From Eulemur rufifrons (lineage: Eukaryota > Chordata > Mammalia > Primates > Lemuridae): a stretch of 64,000 nt of DNA. The DNA lies in contig NC_090990.1 of the NCBI RefSeq assembly GCF_041146395.1, forward strand, positions 48,529,501-48,593,500, given 5' to 3'. A program made the translations under genes and the position numbers. The notes below the pieces were generated by a model that searched no databases, had not been told where the DNA came from, and saw nothing but the letters and a program-made list of their open reading frames with translations. Of the stretch, positions 12,076-24,259 are shown piece by piece (the first letter of the stretch is position 1; the number at the start of each line of letters is the position of its first letter).

Positions 12076-13340
12076 TTTCCTCCCTAATGATGATGTCCAC
12101 ATGAAGAAACGGATGCAGGGACATTGGTGAATCAGTTCAACAGACTGAGCTCTCTGTCATGTTCCTATCCTTCATTCCCTCCCAGACTCTCTCCTTCCTC
12201 ATTTCTCAGAATGCTTGATTTCTATAGAACTTGGCTTTTATTCAGTTTAGGGTTAACCTTGTATCATTGCAAATTTTCTCCATTTTATTTTTTCTCTCCT
12301 ATCAGTTCCGAAGGGACCAGGGACTAACCCACTGCCATATACCTTCCTGTGGTCCTATAAGCACTCAGTGGGCACAAAGACTGTGCTTTCAAAATAAAAT
12401 TTGGTTGCACTCTTAGACATGGAGCTGTGTCTTCTGACACAATCACAGGAAACCACTGAGGGCATTGGCTGGAGTATATGAGCCTTTTCTGTTGTTGAAG
12501 TGAACACCTGATGACTTGCCCAGGAAGAGAAGGCTGGGGTGGAAGGGTATTTTGGCTGGAACTCCAAGGAGCACTTTGAACCTAAGTTCATGTCTTTAGA
12601 CATGAAAGTCTAGTGAGGGCTTCACCCCACCACACCCTGTCCTGTAATTCATTGACTCTTCAATGCCAAGCTAAATTGTCAGTTTCTAAATTTGCCCTTA
12701 GGAGGGTGAATAGAGTCCCTTGGAAATACTAGTGCTGTTTCTGGAAGTTCCCAAGTAGTTGAAAGAATTTCTAGATGTTTCTGATTTACATGCTTAATTC
12801 ATCTAAATGTCTTTTCTTTATGAGATCGTTGACATCCAAGAAGACTTTTTGGTTTCATTATGAACCATTTTACCCTTAAAAATAAAAATCCCAAACCTCT
12901 ATTCCTGAAAAGGGAAGTTGTAATTTTGTCAAAGAGAAAACATTTGAATGGTGCTCTCTTCCAGCTCAATTGTGTGTTTGAAAACCTAGTTCCTCATGTA
13001 TTATCCTCCCAAGCACGTCGTATGTTTACATAAAAAAGTAAAAGCCAGATTCTCTTCTTTTCTTTAAAAACAAAACAAAACAAAAAAGTGAAGGGGAAGA
13101 GAGAATAACTCACTTTCTTGGCATTTTAATGGGATACCCAGAATCCTTCTAACATAAGGCACTATTATAGTTGAAAAGCATGTTAAAACTATATGTAAAC
13201 TAAAAACCCTGTCTTTAGTAAAAGACTGGTAGATTCACTTACAGTTTGGTGCACATGAGATTTATCACATGGGTTTTGTGACTTGTACCACTCAGAACAC
13301 TGAAAAGCAATTATAGTTCACAGCCATTTTTCAGATATTT
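12076..13340. other. Unique sequence, no gene seen
   Basis: No recognisable repeat. Short overlapping frames at 12124-12603 have no domain signal. The sequence around 12640-13330 is AT-rich without exon-like structure. Confidence 0.45.
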
Positions 13341-14700
13341 GGAGTTGTCAGATTGCAGACATGCAGGGCCTATTTTGCAAAATCAAGGCAAAGTAGTCAC
13401 CGTTCAGTTTGCCTGTTTACCAATTATGCATTTGGAATTATGCCATACTGCCTGCTGAGGAGCATCCCAACACAGGCATTACCTGGCGATATAGAAAACC
13501 AGCCAGTCACCAGCGAAAGGCAGGAAGAGGCAGGTCTTCTTCACTCGTGTGGTCCCATTGTCTGCCATGTCTAATTTTGGCCATGATCAGTTTATCTGTG
13601 CGGCAGACTTCACTTTTGTTACTTTAGTTATTCGTGATTCGCCACCTCAGGAAACTGCAAAACAACAGGAGTTAATGCTTTTAAGTTTCTTTAAGGTGAA
13701 GAAAGTGAGGCCTAGGAGTGTCTTTGCAATAAAGAAGATAGCTGTTAACTGTCAAGGGTGGTACAGAAGCCAGCATACCATCACTAACATGGTTGTCATG
13801 AAACGCAATGACCCTTCTCTCGTCTACTACCTGTCTTGCGTGACTAACACTACCACTCACATTTCATTGTGGAGAACAATAGGAGAGGAGAATGTAAATA
13901 CCTGTAGTAATGTCTGTCCAGTGTGATCAAAATTCCCTGACCCATATTTTAGAACTCTGTACCTTTTGGGGAGAATTTCTTTTGATACATTTGTTTTTTG
14001 TTTTGTGTGAACGTTCTTAAAAAACCACAGCCCCTGTATATGTCAACAGAGTCTATTGTAAGTACTGTGTGATACACTAAATGGCAGAGAATGGAACAAA
14101 CATCTCTGTAATAGGTTAATTGCACCATCCAGACATGTGCTCTTTTTGGTATTTATGTTTAAAGAGATGGACCATATACACACGCAACCTAGTACGAGGC
14201 TTTAATTAGTGAAGAGCAGAGGAAAGAACTATGGGTTCAAGTTTAATTTGACCCCCTTTTAGCAGTAAAATTTGTCACATCACTCTCTAATCCTTGTTTT
14301 TTGTCTTCGCTAAAATGGGGATAAAAACACTTCAACAAATTTTCATGAAAATGTGTAAATGTGTTTTGAAACTATAATTGATATGTGACACGTTATTAGT
14401 ATGATTGCTCTGCTAATTAATGCAGTCTTTGCTGAAGTCCTCCTCCTCCTCTTGCTGCCTCTTCTTCCTGCTCGTTGCCATCACGACTACCACTTATTAA
14501 TCTGTGAGCCGTTAGGGTAGGTCCTGTATCTCTTGACCCATGTCATCTTCTGCTTACCAGTCAGTTAGGGTCAGCAAACATTAGGTACCTAATAAGTGCC
14601 TGGCACTGAAGGATATAAAGTTCAGTACTCACAATAAGCAAATATGAACGTGTAGCAATATATAAGGGACTGTTTGCAGTTCCCCAAATTCGCATGGCTC
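13341..14700. other. Unique sequence with an unexplained 125-codon frame
   Basis: The frame 13549-13926 (+) is open for 125 codons outside known repeats. It has no recognised domain, no signal peptide, and no convincing acceptor upstream or donor downstream. Codon use looks like the background. A chance frame is the likeliest reading. The rest of the block shows nothing recognisable. Confidence 0.4.
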
Positions 14701-14905
14701 CCTAAGACAGAAAAGCCTGTTGTCTACCTAGCAAATGTCTATGCATCCTTTAAACTCAACTCAAAGGTCAATAGCCCCTGGCAGCCTTCAATGATCATCT
14801 CTGTTACCCTCCTCCCTGCTCCAGTGAGGTGCTCCCCTCTGTGCTCCCAGAAAGCCCTGGGTGTACCCCAAGAGAAGTACTTGTCATGTGAAAGAGGAAT
14901 CAGTG
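14701..14905 (+). repeat. Possible L2 fragment
   Basis: 'ctttaaactcaactcaaaggtca' and 'ccctcctccctgctccagtg' resemble the L2 ORF-end/3' UTR block seen elsewhere in the window. Weak. Confidence 0.35.
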
Positions 14906-14924
14906 AGAATTCTTTTGTAAAAAA

Positions 14925-16035
14925 ATTCTGCCATTTTATGCATGGTATAAAATTTTAAAAGGACGAAAAGATATACGGTAAAAAGTACTTTTCTTTCTTG
15001 CTCCTGACCTGCAGCCACCAGTTTCCCTTCTCAGATGTAGACACTCTTCCTAATTTGGGGGTCTCCCTTTTATAGTTATTTTATAAGAATGTATATTTAT
15101 ACATGGAAGAATATACATACACAGTATATATATACATATTGTATGTTATATACATATCCCTATATAAGAATACACAAGCACTTTTTTGTTTTTAAGCAAA
15201 TTGTATTTTTCTATACACACTACCAGTACTTTGCCTTTTCTTTTTAAACTAATGATATATTTTGGTGATTTTTCCAAATCAGTACACTCAGTTTTCTTAA
15301 TCTTTTTTTCCTCTGAATCTTTATAACAGTTGCATTGTATTCCATTGTCAATTTTGGATAGTTGTGATTTATTTAGCCAGTCCCCTATTGCTGGACGAAC
15401 AGGTTGTTTCCAATCTTTTTCTATTCTAGTCAATACTGCCATGAAAGTCTTGTACAAATATCATTGCATACATGTTTGAGGATATCTGTAGAATTAAATT
15501 CCTATAAGAGGAATTGCTATTCACACAGTATTTGCATTTAAAATTTTCATAGATACTGCTAAGTTGTACCAATTTATACTCCTACCAATATAAGGGTTCC
15601 TGTTTCTTCATATCCCTCTCTATGTAGTAAGTTTATTAACCTCTTTTCATATGTCCACTCTGGGGAAAAACAACATCTCATTGATATTTTAATTTACATT
15701 TCTTATATTATCAGCAAGTTTAGCAAGTTTCATGTTTTTAAGGACCACTTCTGTTTCCTTATCTGCAAGTTGTCTGTTCATATCTTTTGCATACTTATCT
15801 ATTGCATTCTTAGATTTTTATTTCTTACTGATTTGTGGGAACATTTGCTTACAATAATTTTTTCTTTCTTGTTTGTCACATGTCTTGATATTATTTTTGC
15901 ATTTTTTCTTGCAGAATTTTTTAATGTAGTCAAATTTATCACCTTTCATTTTATGGCCTTTAGATTTTTGTGTCAAACTTTGAAAAGCTCTTTGCACTAC
16001 AAGATTCTTAAATACATTTCTCCCACATGCTGAGG
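14925..16035 (-). mobile_element. Old L1 (L1M type), antisense
   Basis: Reverse L1: 'cattgtattccattgtcaat', 'tagttgtgatttatttagcc', 'aggttgtttccaatcttttt', then 'ttgtctgttcatatcttttgc' and 'gtagtcaaatttatcacctt'. Strongly diverged, no open ORF2 segment left, AT-rich insert at about 15100-15170. Confidence 0.85.
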
Positions 16036-17065
16036 ATACATTTTTTTGATGGAGACCTTGAAGTAGCAGGTCAGGAAAAATGCAAACAGTAGAGAAGACT
16101 TGTGGGGAAAGGCCCACAGAAGAGGCGGTCCTCCTGGTGGATGGGCTCACAGTATGAGGCTGCAACAGGAACTCAAGGGAGAGGCAGCAAAACAAACCCC
16201 AACATGTTGCTTCTCTCTCCCAAGCAATTCCATCAGCCACATATCATCCCTGACTGCAAATGGATAGCTGCATTCCATATGGGGAAGGTATACACCTTCT
16301 CTGAGCTTCCTCTTATCAGCTGGGGATCAAGTTGCCTATCTTGGTAGGAGACACACATGAGCAAACAGGCCACCTCATCCATCATGTGCACAGTAGCACT
16401 GGCCGTTCCTGTTCATTGCAGTTGACTAGAAAGGCCTCCTGAAATGCTGCTCTTTGACAGCTGTGGGAGGAGGAAGAGCCCTCCCTTTTCACATATGAGT
16501 GGCTCTTCGGCAAACCCAAAGCATGGTCTTGCATTTTTATGAAAAGTTCCCATGCCTGCAGCCACAAATAGCTAGGTTGCTTAAAGGTTGCAAGGAGAAC
16601 TACATTTCATTTCAATTCGTAGTGTTTCCTTCAGATCTGAAAACCAAAACAGTCTTGGCAGATTGATGACCAATGGAAAGGAATAGTCACAAAATTAATT
16701 ACATGGAAAGTTATTTTTCTTACTAATAAGAGAATGAACAAAATATGTATTGGATGAAGGAATGACCAAACCACAACATTTGAATAGCAATTGTGATTAG
16801 TTGAACTCTGTATTTATGGATGTGAGAGTATCATTCCAGATCATTGTTTTAAAGAGATCCTGTACTTTTGCATCTCCTAAATTTGATCAAATGAGCCACT
16901 AACACAGGACCCTGTCAGTCTGGGATGAGTCACTGTAGTAGGCAGTTCTCATAGCATTTCACGGCAATGAAACGGACTTCCTCTCTCTGTTTGGCTTTTG
17001 CCTTTAGTTTCTCAAACTTATTTCTGAATGAATGAGGATATTTGAAATCTTGTTGATTTATTTAG
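16036..17065. other. Unique sequence, no gene seen
   Basis: Frames at 16102-16347 (+) and 15818-16240 (-) overlap; the latter runs into the L1 above. No domain or splice structure recognised. Confidence 0.45.
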
Positions 17066-17195
17066 TGGAAAGACTATGGGCTTTGGAGTCAGAAATACTG
17101 GATTTCAAATCCTGGCTTTGTCACTCCATGGTGTTAGGCTAGTTCCTAAACTCATTGAGCCTTAGTGTTTTCATCTGTAAAAAGGGTATATATTA
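17066..17195 (+). repeat. MIR fragment
   Basis: 'agactatgggctttggagtc', 'tcaaatcctggctttgtcac', 'gagccttagtgttttcatctg' is a forward MIR 5' half. Confidence 0.8.
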
Positions 17196-17199
17196 CCCA

Positions 17200-17725
17200 C
17201 AAATAATTCTATAAAACAAGCCACTCCAAAATGTAGTGGCTTAAAACAGCAAACATTTATTTAGCTCATAAGTAAATGAACTGGCCGGGCGCGGTGGCTC
17301 ACGCCTGTAATCCTAGCACTCTGGGAGGCCGAGGTGGGCGGATCGTTTGAGCTCAGGAGTTCGAGACCAGCCTGAGCAAGAGCGAGACCCCATCTCTACT
17401 AAAAATAGAAAGAAATTATATGGACAGCTAAAAATATATATAGAAAAAATTAGCCGGGCATGGTGGTGCATGCCTGTAGTCCCAGCTACTCAGGAGGCTG
17501 AGACAGGAGGATCACTTGAGCTCAGGAGTTTGAGGTTGCTGTGAGCTAGGCTGACGCCACGGCACTCACTCTAGCCTGGGCAACAGAGTGAGACTCTGTC
17601 TCAAAAAAGAAAAAAAAATAAGTAAACGAACTATTATTTATTATTATGGCTATTACCACAAATGAGTGGTTGGGTGGTTCTCTGATCTGGGCTGAGCCAG
17701 GCTGATCTTGGTATGTTCTGTAAGC
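17200..17725. repeat. LTR-like old repeat interrupted by an Alu
   Basis: 'ccaaaatgtagtggcttaaaacagc' before the Alu and 'ggttctctgatctgggctgag' after it are the same type of old repeat as at 54290-54800. Its continuity is broken by the Alu at 17283-17610. Confidence 0.5.
17283..17610 (+). mobile_element. Strepsirrhine-type Alu with target-site duplication
   Basis: Starts 'ggccgggcgcggtggctcac', has 'gcctgagcaagagcgagacc', an extended linker 'agaaagaaattatatggac' and 'ctgtgagctaggctgacgcc', then an A-rich tail. Flanked by 'aagtaaatgaact' (about 17270-17282) and 'aagtaaacgaact' (about 17620-17632), one mismatch. CpGs are largely intact, so it is young. The linker and right-arm signature are typical of lemur Alus. 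Confidence 0.95.
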
Positions 17726-17884
17726 CAAAGCAAGTCCAGATTCAATGGTGGGGAAGTGTACTCCATCTCTTTATTGGAGGAGATGCAGAAAGACATGGGT
17801 GCAGAACCCCTTTTACAACCTACCACACTACCTTATAGGAAGAAATGTGATAATATACAGACAGTGCAGCTACTCTATCACCTA

Positions 17885-18110
17885 TGCTTTCAGAAAACAT
17901 TTGTTGAGTGCCTACTATGTGTTAGATGCAATGGCTGATGCTGTGAGTAATGTAGAGATAAGTAAAACCTCATCCCCAGCCACAGAAAGTGCACAATCTT
18001 AGTGAAAAAAAAAAAAAAAAAAAAAATGGATACTGAAGCAATCATAGGTCATGCTACAAAGTGCAAAGTAAGTGTGTTAAGAGAGGAGTAGATAAAATGC
18101 TGTGGGATTG
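17885..18110 (-). repeat. L2 3' end with an internal poly(A)
   Basis: 'aaaacatttgttgagtgcctactatgtg' is the reverse L2 3' end; after a pure A run (about 18005-18026) it continues with 'catgctacaaagtgcaaag', the L2 pattern of a 'g(a)taagtgctatg' block. The A run is an expanded A tract within the L2. Confidence 0.6.
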
Positions 18111-18179
18111 CAGAAGACGGAGAAATTAAGGAGGCTCTGGGAAGGAATTCTGGTCCCAACTTATGCTCTGTTTAATGTT

Positions 18180-18540
18180 TCCCTCTAATTTTAATTATTG
18201 ATCTCTCCAGGCTATCAATAATGACGTGTTGGAGGAAACCTAGTCCAGACGGGTTAAGCATTTTAAACTTAAAGCAATTTGAGGTGAATTAAGTATTTGA
18301 ACGTTGCCAGCCATCTAGATGCTACACGCCCAGGCTAATATGGCTGGAGCAAAACCATCTTACTATCTTGCGGGATAGTAATGCTCCGAAATTTACTTCT
18401 CTGATTAAAATAATTTCCACTAATCCAGGAGCCCCTCAATCCCATTAATTTAAATAGTTGGTTTCCAGGGACAGCCAGAAAGTATAAATTATACTTTCAA
18501 TAGATTTTTTCTGAAAATAGTTTTATTTCCCCCTTTTACT
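18180..18540. promoter_or_regulatory. Candidate conserved regulatory block with three perfect inverted repeats
   Basis: Repeat-free block. Seen directly: 9-bp arms ATTATTGAT (18194-18202) and ATCAATAAT (18214-18222); 8-bp arms TTACTATC (18360-18367) and GATAGTAA (18374-18381) around TTGCGG; and 10-bp arms GAAAGTATAA (18478-18487) and TTATACTTTC (18489-18498) around one base. A CRE/ATF-like TGACGTG lies at 18223-18229 next to the first pair, and CpGs survive in an otherwise AT-rich context. ATTGAT words resemble CUT/ONECUT or PBX-type sites and ACTATC/GATAGT are paired GATA words. Enhancer function is inferred only. Confidence 0.35.
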
Positions 18541-19464
18541 CTTCGCACTTTGGAGCTTTGAAATAATTGAATTAACAGTGTGCTAGAGGAGACTAGAAAA
18601 AAAAAGTTTGAAACTAAGGAAGGACTTCACCAGCAGTGTAGTAGAGAGCTTTAGTGGACCCAGGATTGGGTGAGGGGTGATCAAGATTGTGTTCTTCTGG
18701 GAGTTGATGGCATGTCAGGGGACCGTAGGCAAGTTCTCTTGCCCAAGTCTGGGTTTCTTCAAATCCAACCAGGGTATGATTATCTCAGGCCTTGATCCTT
18801 TGCATGTGGAGTCATGAGCTAACGTCTGTTCTGTGTATGGACATTCTTGAAGTACCTAACTATAAGGTACTTGTATTGCTGTAAGGTGCTTGGAATCTTA
18901 ATAGCTTTTTCAACTGCATCCAAAATGGGCTTCTCTTTGTAAATGATTTAAGTGACTGAGAATCAAGACTGAAAAGGGGTTTGTTTCCCTGTCCTTCTAT
19001 GCCTAGGGTAGGATGACTGCACATTTTTAGAGCATGCCCAATATGCCTGTTTAATGGAGGGCTCCATAAACATCCCAGCCGTTGAGATAGGATGTGTAAC
19101 TTAGATAATGGTTAAGATACTGCTGCTCTTTACAGGATAATAATTTTCCAACTAAAAGTCTAGTTGGCTAAATCAATGGTCAACCAATTAAGAGAACCTT
19201 CAAGTTAAACATAAATATTTGACTTTGAAAGACATTCAAGAGGTACCAATTTTGTTCTTGGTTAATATTCGTTGAGCTGTCTCATTGTTGAGGTTGCTGC
19301 TCACATTGGAATTTTATGACAACAACAAGAATAATGTTTTAGTCTGCCAACTCCCTTTCCTCCAGATTCTTAAATTACATTAAACTTCTCAGTTCATTTA
19401 AACCTTTATGTGTTTTTAACTTTTTTTTACAGATCATATCATTATTTGAGTTTCCCTACCCTGG
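18541..19464. other. Unique sequence, no gene seen
   Basis: No recognised repeat, exon or strong motif. Frames are all short. Confidence 0.45.
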
Positions 19465-19605
19465 TGGTTTGTAGAGGACCAGTGGTGCTAGGCTATAGGT
19501 TATGTAAGACTCACCTAGGGAGATTCAATAGTTTAGAGATAGGGGTCCAAGAATCTATATTTGTTTAACATGCTTCCCAGTTGAGTTTGGGAATCACTGC
19601 ATTCA
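19465..19605. repeat. MER5-like hAT fragment
   Basis: 'tggtgctaggctataggttatgt', 'actcacctagggagattcaatag' and 'gagtttgggaatcactgcat' follow the pattern of MER5-type non-autonomous hAT-Charlie elements. Confidence 0.6.
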
Positions 19606-19644
19606 GACTGTATAAGTCTTTACCCAACAGTGAGAGCTGCTACT

Positions 19645-19870
19645 TTGCTGAAAGCTTACCATTTGCTAGATACTAACTCATCTCCAGATACTATCACAGT
19701 TCAGCCTCATGACAATCCTCCAGGTTCATTACTATTATGCCCATTTTCTGAGTGAAACCTGAGGCTTAGAGGTATGAAGTAATTCACCCTAAGTCATAAG
19801 CTGGTATATGACAGAGCCAGGATTTGAACACGTCTGACTGCACAAAGTTGACATCTTTCATCCTTCTACT
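19645..19870 (-). repeat. MIR fragment
   Basis: 'accatttgctagatactaact', 'cattttctgagtgaaacctgaggctt' and 'gccaggatttgaacac' form a reverse MIR. Confidence 0.8.
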
Positions 19871-20929
19871 AAACTGCTTCGCATGTAGCTATTCCAGTAT
19901 CGTTTAGAAGTCAGGCAGGACACAAAGGAAGCGTAAGACATGATCCTTTCTCTCAAGAAGTTTACTGTCTAATAAGAATGAAAGGAAGACCACATATTCA
20001 CTGATGGTCAAAGGAACATAAAATTAAGTGGAAAATTGTAAAGAAGAAAATTAGGGTAATTTCAGGGTTTTTTTGTCTTCTCGATAGTAAACTGAATATT
20101 ACCGAAATAAATATTAGCAAGTTTATTTTATTTGCCTGTTGAATTGCATGTTGTTTTGCTATGACTTAAACATAATGTGAATCAGAAGTGTCCTTCTGTT
20201 TGGGGTTCCAATGTGAGAAAGATTTTATTGACGTCACTGTTATAATCTTTCAAAGAGATGGAATTTGTCCATCAAAATATTCTGTTTTATGTATTCTGTT
20301 TTGTTGTTGGGCTCTAAGCAAGCAAATTGGAGCAGAAATAATTTAACCTGTGCATAGTACCATGTTGAATGGGCCATTATTTTCTTTCTTGCAGAGGCCA
20401 AGTGCAAATTAGAAAGACAAAAGGAACTGCAAACTTAGAACCTCTTAAACTAGTATGTTGGACTAACCCTCCATTCCCAGGAGATATTTATGTTGCTAAG
20501 GAGATAAAAGCACAAAAGACTCAGTTCTGGTTTAAGAATCGATTCTGGAAGTACACAGGGCTAGGGCCAAATCACTAAAACTCGGAGAAGCATTCCCTGT
20601 TCTTAATAGAAGACTCCTTTCTTAAGTACCCAAGTTCTGCAGACAAAGGCAGATGTGGGATTATGACAGGTGAACACATACCCATTGTGGACTATCTTCT
20701 CTATGACAATAGGAGTCTTGTAGAAAGGTGATGTCCTCACCAGGTTTCAGCTCATTGTTCACTTGTTGTAGAAAATCTTGTTTTATTCGGAGGAGGAAAT
20801 TAGATTATCCAGGCTCCTGTGTCTTTCTAAACATCCTACTTGCCATAAACCACATAAGGTTCATCACCAACACCTTTAGTGAGGACAGGATCCTCTGAGA
20901 TTGTGTTAAGCCCTTCCCCCTCCCTCTCT
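19871..20929. other. Unique sequence; weak acceptor-like site only
   Basis: At 20380-20394 'tttctttcttgcag' looks like a splice acceptor preceding an open frame (20369-20578, +), but the frame has no matching downstream donor that I can see and no recognised domain. Not called as an exon. Confidence 0.4.
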
Positions 20930-21150
20930 CCTTGTCATAGTAGCATTTATCGTACTATGTTGTAATTCTTTGTTTCTTTCTCTGTGTCCCTATCAGACAA
21001 TGAGCTCCCTGAAATAAGGAACTGTCTTGATTTTGTTCACCTTTATATCCTGGCACCTAGCTGACACCTAGCTAGTCTGGAGCAGAGTAGGTACTCGATA
21101 AATGTTTGTTGTGTAGATGGACAGATGAATCAATGAACAGACAAATGAAC
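20930..21150 (+). repeat. L2 3' end
   Basis: 'agacaatgagctccctgaaataagg', 'gttcacctttatatcctggcacc', 'taggtactcgataaatgttt' and a terminal 'gatgaatcaatgaac' tail show a forward L2 3' end. Confidence 0.8.
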
Positions 21151-22330
21151 TTAATGGCATTAAACTCTAGGTGAACATAAGGAGTTTTTTTTTTAAGTCC
21201 TTGTGGCCATGTGGTTTTCCAAATCGTCTGCAATATACTATGGCTATAGGGAACACCCAGTACGACTTCATTCCCATTGTGTATAGGACTTAACCAAGAC
21301 TACATTTGTTTTGCAAGAGTCAAAAATAAACTCTCAGGCTGTCATGGAATTGCAGCTATGAAAGCATCTTTCTTGTGTCTCTTGTTTCTTTTGAGTGGCG
21401 TGTGACTCTGAATTGGCCAGAGACAATTACTAGGTAATAGAGTTTTATTATAAAATGGATTATAGAATATGCAATGAAAATGTACGTGGGTCATACAAAG
21501 GGGGAAATGAAATGGCAAACACCATAACACAAAGACAGATGACACAGAAGGATGAGTAAGAAAGAAAAACTGCCAGGAGGCACTTTTCAGAGGAAGAGTG
21601 TATAAGGAAGGGCAGTCAAGTGGAAATAAGAAGAAAGGCGTAAAGTTTGTTGATGTCATTAGAAACCCGAGGTGTCTACGGCAACCAAAAGGAAATGAAA
21701 TGGAACCTCTGTAGGGAGATAAGACCAATTTCTGAGCAAAGCATTCTTTGACATGTTTATTCCCTTTTTCACTCTGTCTTCGCCAGCTCTCTCTGAGGCC
21801 AGAAATAAACTCTTTTATTGCACTAAACATCTGTCGAGTACTGGGTGGCACCAAGGGTGAGTGAGGGCGTATTAACTTTGCATCCACTCATTTGAATGTC
21901 TTCTTGGGGAAGATGAAAATTTGAACCATTTTGAAATTTCTTTTGGGATATTCCATGTCCGTAAGGAGATCTTGCCTCCTCAGTAACTATTTCGGATGTT
22001 TCCTTTAAGAAAAAAACATAAACAAACAAAAAACTAGAAGCCACTGAATTGTCAAAAGTTTCTATGGCTATAGTTGAGTAAGACTGTATTGATTTTTATT
22101 CACTTTCAAGAAGATGTGCATCATGGTGGTGCTTTGCGTAGCATGCTTTCAATACAAGAACTGCATGGGATCTGTAAGATTAATTTAACAGATTTAAAGG
22201 AGGAAATAGTATTTATTTCTTTCTGCCCATTTTTACAGTTCTCACTATATAGAAATATGAATAATACCAAAAATTTTGGTGTACTTTAAATTTTTCTTCA
22301 AAACATTAATGGCTTTGTCAAATGTACAAT
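21151..22330. other. Unique sequence holding the longest open frame of the window
   Basis: The frame 21342-21887 (-) is open for 181 codons. It is rich in F, L, P, S and C, matches no domain I recognise, and its Kozak context and splice neighbours are unremarkable. No known transposon protein motif is visible. I leave it as probably non-coding, though it lies outside recognised repeats and I cannot exclude an unknown element. Confidence 0.4.
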
Positions 22331-22366
22331 AATTGTGCCGTTTACAAAGAAATTGTGCTATTTACA
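22331..22366. repeat. Short direct repeat with forkhead-like words
   Basis: AATTGTGCCGTTTACA (22331-22346) and AATTGTGCTATTTACA (22351-22366) match at 14 of 16 positions with a 20-bp period. GTTTACA is the complement of the forkhead core TGTAAAC; the second copy has ATTTACA. Confidence 0.6.
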
Positions 22367-23139
22367 TGTTTCACACACAAAATTATGATTTCACAGTGAT
22401 ATGCAGGCAATGTGATTGGGTAATCGAGCAGGCGTTAAGGTTGCAGGATTGTGCCATCTTCTTTCTTTGTGACTGTATTTATAACTTCATTTAGCGATTA
22501 CATCAGAAATCCCAATTCAAGGTCACTGAGAATTAGGATGTCTTCATAAACACTGAGCATAATATTTTCCACTGCTGACTATCCCATGTGGGATGAGGGA
22601 GGCTTTAACTTTTCTCTCTCCTCAATGAGTCCCCAGAGTGCAGAGGACTCCTCATTCAGGACCCTGGACATGGGGTAATGGTGAATCCAGGGCTGAAGCA
22701 ATGCCCAGGCTGACAGACCCCTTGTGCCGCTGGGGGATGTAGCCTGCCTGCTCTTGTAAGTTACAGCACACAGTTGCTTTTCCAAAAAGGCACCCTTGGT
22801 TAAAGTGGTTTACCTGGCTGTGGGCTTCTCCAATGAAGCACTAGGGAGAGGAAGGAGACAGGGCTAAGAGCCTTGACCAGACAATGTCTAAAATATCACT
22901 GCATACCACAGCTCGCAAAGCCATCGGCAACCCTGCCACCCCCCAGATGATCCCAAGCAGAGGCCTTCTTTTACCATAGGAGGAAAGTGCGCCCCTGTTG
23001 TGGGACTGACCCTGGCTGCTTGGAAATTCCTTGGGCATCTCTGAGAACCCAGCCTCTGAGGATACATGTCACATCTTAGGGGCACAGACAGAAGAAAATG
23101 GAGTTCAGTGAGAAGTCAACAAACATGTGTTTATTTATA
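22367..23139. other. Unique sequence, no gene seen
   Basis: Two overlapping minus-strand frames at 22841-23085 lack recognisable domains. No repeat recognised. Confidence 0.4.
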
Positions 23140-23250
23140 AACCATTTCTAAGCCCTGGCTCTATCTTAGAACTTCTGGGATTTTGGCAAAGCCTCTTGGC
23201 TGCTGTGGGCCTCACTTGCTTCAACTGCAAAATGAGCAGATTGTATTACA
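23140..23250 (+). repeat. MIR fragment
   Basis: 'ctaagccctggctctatctta', 'tgggcctcacttgcttcaact', 'gcaaaatgagcag' follows the forward MIR order. Confidence 0.55.
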
Positions 23251-24259
23251 TAATTTTTAAAAAATTTGTTTAAGGCCTTGGAGCCTTTTCCACAAGACCT
23301 GTAAACACAAAAATATGTAAAACAGATAAAAGTAGAGTTGTTCCAGTTAAAGGAAGCTCTAGAGCCTTGTACCCTTGTCCTGTATACCCCCAAATTCTAT
23401 TATGTTCCCCTATAAATAGCTCCACAAAAAGCTGATGGATTGTCCACAAAGACTATAGATTGATAAATAAGTCCTAGGATTCGAGGGTGCACCCTGGTAT
23501 AACACTCTAGGACTCAGTGACTCTGGTCAAGATAGGCACTAGGGTAGCCACTTGCTTCTCTTACTGGGCCTTTGCAGCTGCTCGGCTGGCCGCTGGTCTT
23601 GGGAGTATGCAGTGTGCCTGTGTAACCTCACACATCACGGAATCCGGGATACAGGATGTGGCATGGCTGGGTGCTTCTTGGAAGAGCTTCCACATCCTGT
23701 GAACGTTGGGTCTCTACCTGCCAACTGCTGAGATGAACCAGTAATCCTTTCAGAGAGCACAGGCTTTTATCAATGAGGAGGATTCAAGGCTCATTTTGTT
23801 CTTCCTTCCGAATAACACTCCCACTGTAGAGGCTTAAATACCGAAACCTTATGGTTTGCAGAATCAGTGCCAAAAAGTCAATCCTCGGAGAAACTGCAAA
23901 GATAATGGCTCCTATTGATCAAATCAGGAGAAGAATAGCTTTTGAGGTTTGCCCTCCTACAGAGGTCGAGAAAGATAAGGGCTGAAGTTTTCTAAAACAT
24001 GCTTGATTTGCTTAAATTGGATAAAACCATATAAAAACACTTGTGTTCTTAGAGAACTGGTAACCAATTCAGGAAAACCTCACAAAATGAAAAGATTGGC
24101 TTGGATCAGTGAGGCATGTGAAATACAGTGTCCTTCTATAGGCATGGTGAATGTGTCATTTCAAACACAGACGATGACACAGCAGCTTACTAAGCATGGC
24201 CATGCAGAGGACGGCCACTGGCTGCCTTCCTGGGCAGAGGGGAGGCACCACGGCTCCTG
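23251..24259. other. Unique sequence, no gene seen
   Basis: Short frames only; no repeat or exon recognised. Confidence 0.4.

Noticed and set aside
13549..13926. 125-codon plus-strand frame
   Set aside because: No domain, no exon boundaries, background-like composition; chance frames of this length are expected in 64 kb of six-frame sequence.
20369..20578. Frame after a 'tttctttcttgcag' acceptor-like site
   Set aside because: There is no matching donor and no recognisable protein; acceptor-like tracts are common in introns.
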